NCBI GenBank assembly: GCA_037445375.1
Contig: JBBIKS010000093.1
Span: 1 to 5,712 of the forward strand
Length of the DNA: 5,712 bases
Source: DYHD01 sp037445375
GTDB taxonomy: Bacteria; Nitrospirota; Thermodesulfovibrionia; Thermodesulfovibrionales; Dissulfurispiraceae
Reading direction: 5' to 3'
In this document: in pieces, positions 5,136 through 5,712 of the stretch
How positions within the stretch are numbered: position 1 is the stretch's first letter
Layout: every line of letters begins with the position of its first letter
Program-made: the position numbers and the translations under genes
The notes under the pieces: model-generated
Seen by the model: the letters and a program-made list of their open reading frames with translations, nothing else
The model's database searches: none
What the model was told of the DNA's origin: nothing

Positions 5136-5551
5136 GATTTATCTCCCTCAATAATCCCCCTCTCCTCCTCCGTCAACCCATAAAGCCAATAAACAATGTC
5201 ATCAATTTTCTCATCATATATAGCATATCGTCATAATACTTTTTTCTTCCCTATAATTCTTACTATCTTATGCAACTCATCTGGATGATTCAGTTCATTC
5301 CAGCTTTTATGAATAAACTCATCAGCATAAAAGTCATCTTTCTTCCGCTGAAAAATCCATAGCCCTTCTTTTGAGGCGAGCAGCATCACCTTTGCTTTTA
5401 ACCTCAATGCATAGGACTTTGCCTGATAATAAGCATCGGTAAGCAGTCGATGAGTGCTAAGAGAGAATTTCGTCTCTAAAATCATTCTTGCAGACTCCTC
5501 GCCTTTTTTATTATGAACACAAAAAGCATAATCTGGATATATGCGTTCTCC
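5132..5551 (-). pseudogene. PD-(D/E)XK nuclease-like gene (HsdR N-terminal type), 5' lost, internal stop
   Basis: The readable frame starts GERIYPDYAFCVHNKKGEES at 5551, directly after an in-frame TAG and 17 bases from an IS tip. The acid in YPDYAF, the ILETKF (E-x-K) strand and the QAKSYA motif (Q-x3-Y) followed by a hydrophobic strand and WIF reproduce the core of HsdR-type restriction nucleases. A TGA at 5231-5233 ends this part at GKKKVL. The same frame then continues for 32 codons, including KIDDIVYWLYGLTEEERGII, to TGA 5132-5134. This is the characteristic C-terminal tail of type IIG/Eco57I-like restriction-methylation enzymes and has no start codon of its own. I infer one gene broken by a nonsense codon and 5' truncated by the IS. 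The alternative is that the nuclease ends at 5231 and the tail belongs to another remnant. Confidence 0.65.
5143..5148 (-). promoter_or_regulatory. Strong ribosome binding site before GTG 5135
   Basis: AGGGAG on the minus strand lies seven bases before the GTG and inside the coding tail of the upstream gene. With the GTG/TGA overlap it settles the start of the membrane protein. Confidence 0.6.
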
Positions 5552-5567
5552 CTAAACCACTCCCCAT

Positions 5568-5712
5568 TGTCAAGACAGAAAAATGGGTTGTATTTGGTGG
5601 ATTAGCCAGAAGTCATCTCCATCGTCATGGTTATTATTGCCGCTGAAATATGCCTCATGCGGTGTCCGGTATCCAAGAGACTCATGGAATCTCTCTCTGC
5701 TGTAAAGCTCAA
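5568..5712 (-). pseudogene. IS481/IS3-type transposase C-terminus and element tip, continuing beyond the window
   Basis: Forty-six codons are readable on the minus strand: ELYSRERFHESLGYRTPHEA, YF, an Asn/Asp-rich linker, then FWLIHQIQPIFLS and TGA (5570-5572). The Y(N/S)xxRxHxSLGYxTPxEAY pattern is the classic end of the integrase-core transposases of the IS3/IS481 group, just past the catalytic Glu. The stop codon lies within the element tip TGTCAAGAC (5568-5576), so the gene runs to the very end of the IS. The 5' part lies beyond the right edge, so whether this copy is intact cannot be judged. Its insertion next to the nuclease-like gene coincides with loss of that gene's 5' end. Confidence 0.8.

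Overview
The window reads as a piece of chromosome from a Gram-negative (diderm) bacterium of moderate-to-low GC. A Kdo-8-phosphate phosphatase gene implies lipopolysaccharide with a Kdo core. The gene order and the dense IS debris would fit an environmental lineage such as Nitrospirota or Desulfobacterota, but that placement is a guess and nothing here proves it.

Left third (about 1-1880): the tip of an insertion sequence (1-55) is followed by a tight three-gene run, kdsC-pgsA-plsY. kdsC supplies the phosphatase step of Kdo synthesis. PlsY makes the first acylated phospholipid precursor and PgsA makes phosphatidylglycerol phosphate, so the run supplies both leaflets of the outer membrane. 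The IS tip carries a consensus TTGACA that pairs with TGTAAT at 17 bp, so the IS probably helped create the promoter for these genes.

Middle (1878-3546): a non-coding stretch with dispersed hairpin repeats leads into the frameshifted remains of an unrecognised gene. Next comes queC (7-cyano-7-deazaguanine synthase, for queuosine or preQ0-derived bases), probably starting at TTG 2671. This QueC is about 55-60 residues longer than usual because of two in-frame insertions, one after the N-terminal domain and one inside the zinc-binding cysteine cluster.

Right half (3547-5712): an IS graveyard with remnants of at least four transposase genes. In order these are an IS481-like C-terminus (minus), an IS256/Mutator-type middle part (minus), an IS4-like C-terminal half (plus), and an IS481/IS3-like C-terminus running off the right edge (minus). 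Trapped between the last two is a damaged accessory operon on the minus strand. It holds a PD-(D/E)XK nuclease-like gene resembling the HsdR N-terminal domain, with a tail typical of type IIG/Eco57I-like enzymes. Its stop codon overlaps the GTG start of a small two-helix membrane protein that loosely resembles superinfection-exclusion (SieB-type) proteins. This looks like a broken restriction/phage-defence locus and is the most interesting part of the window.
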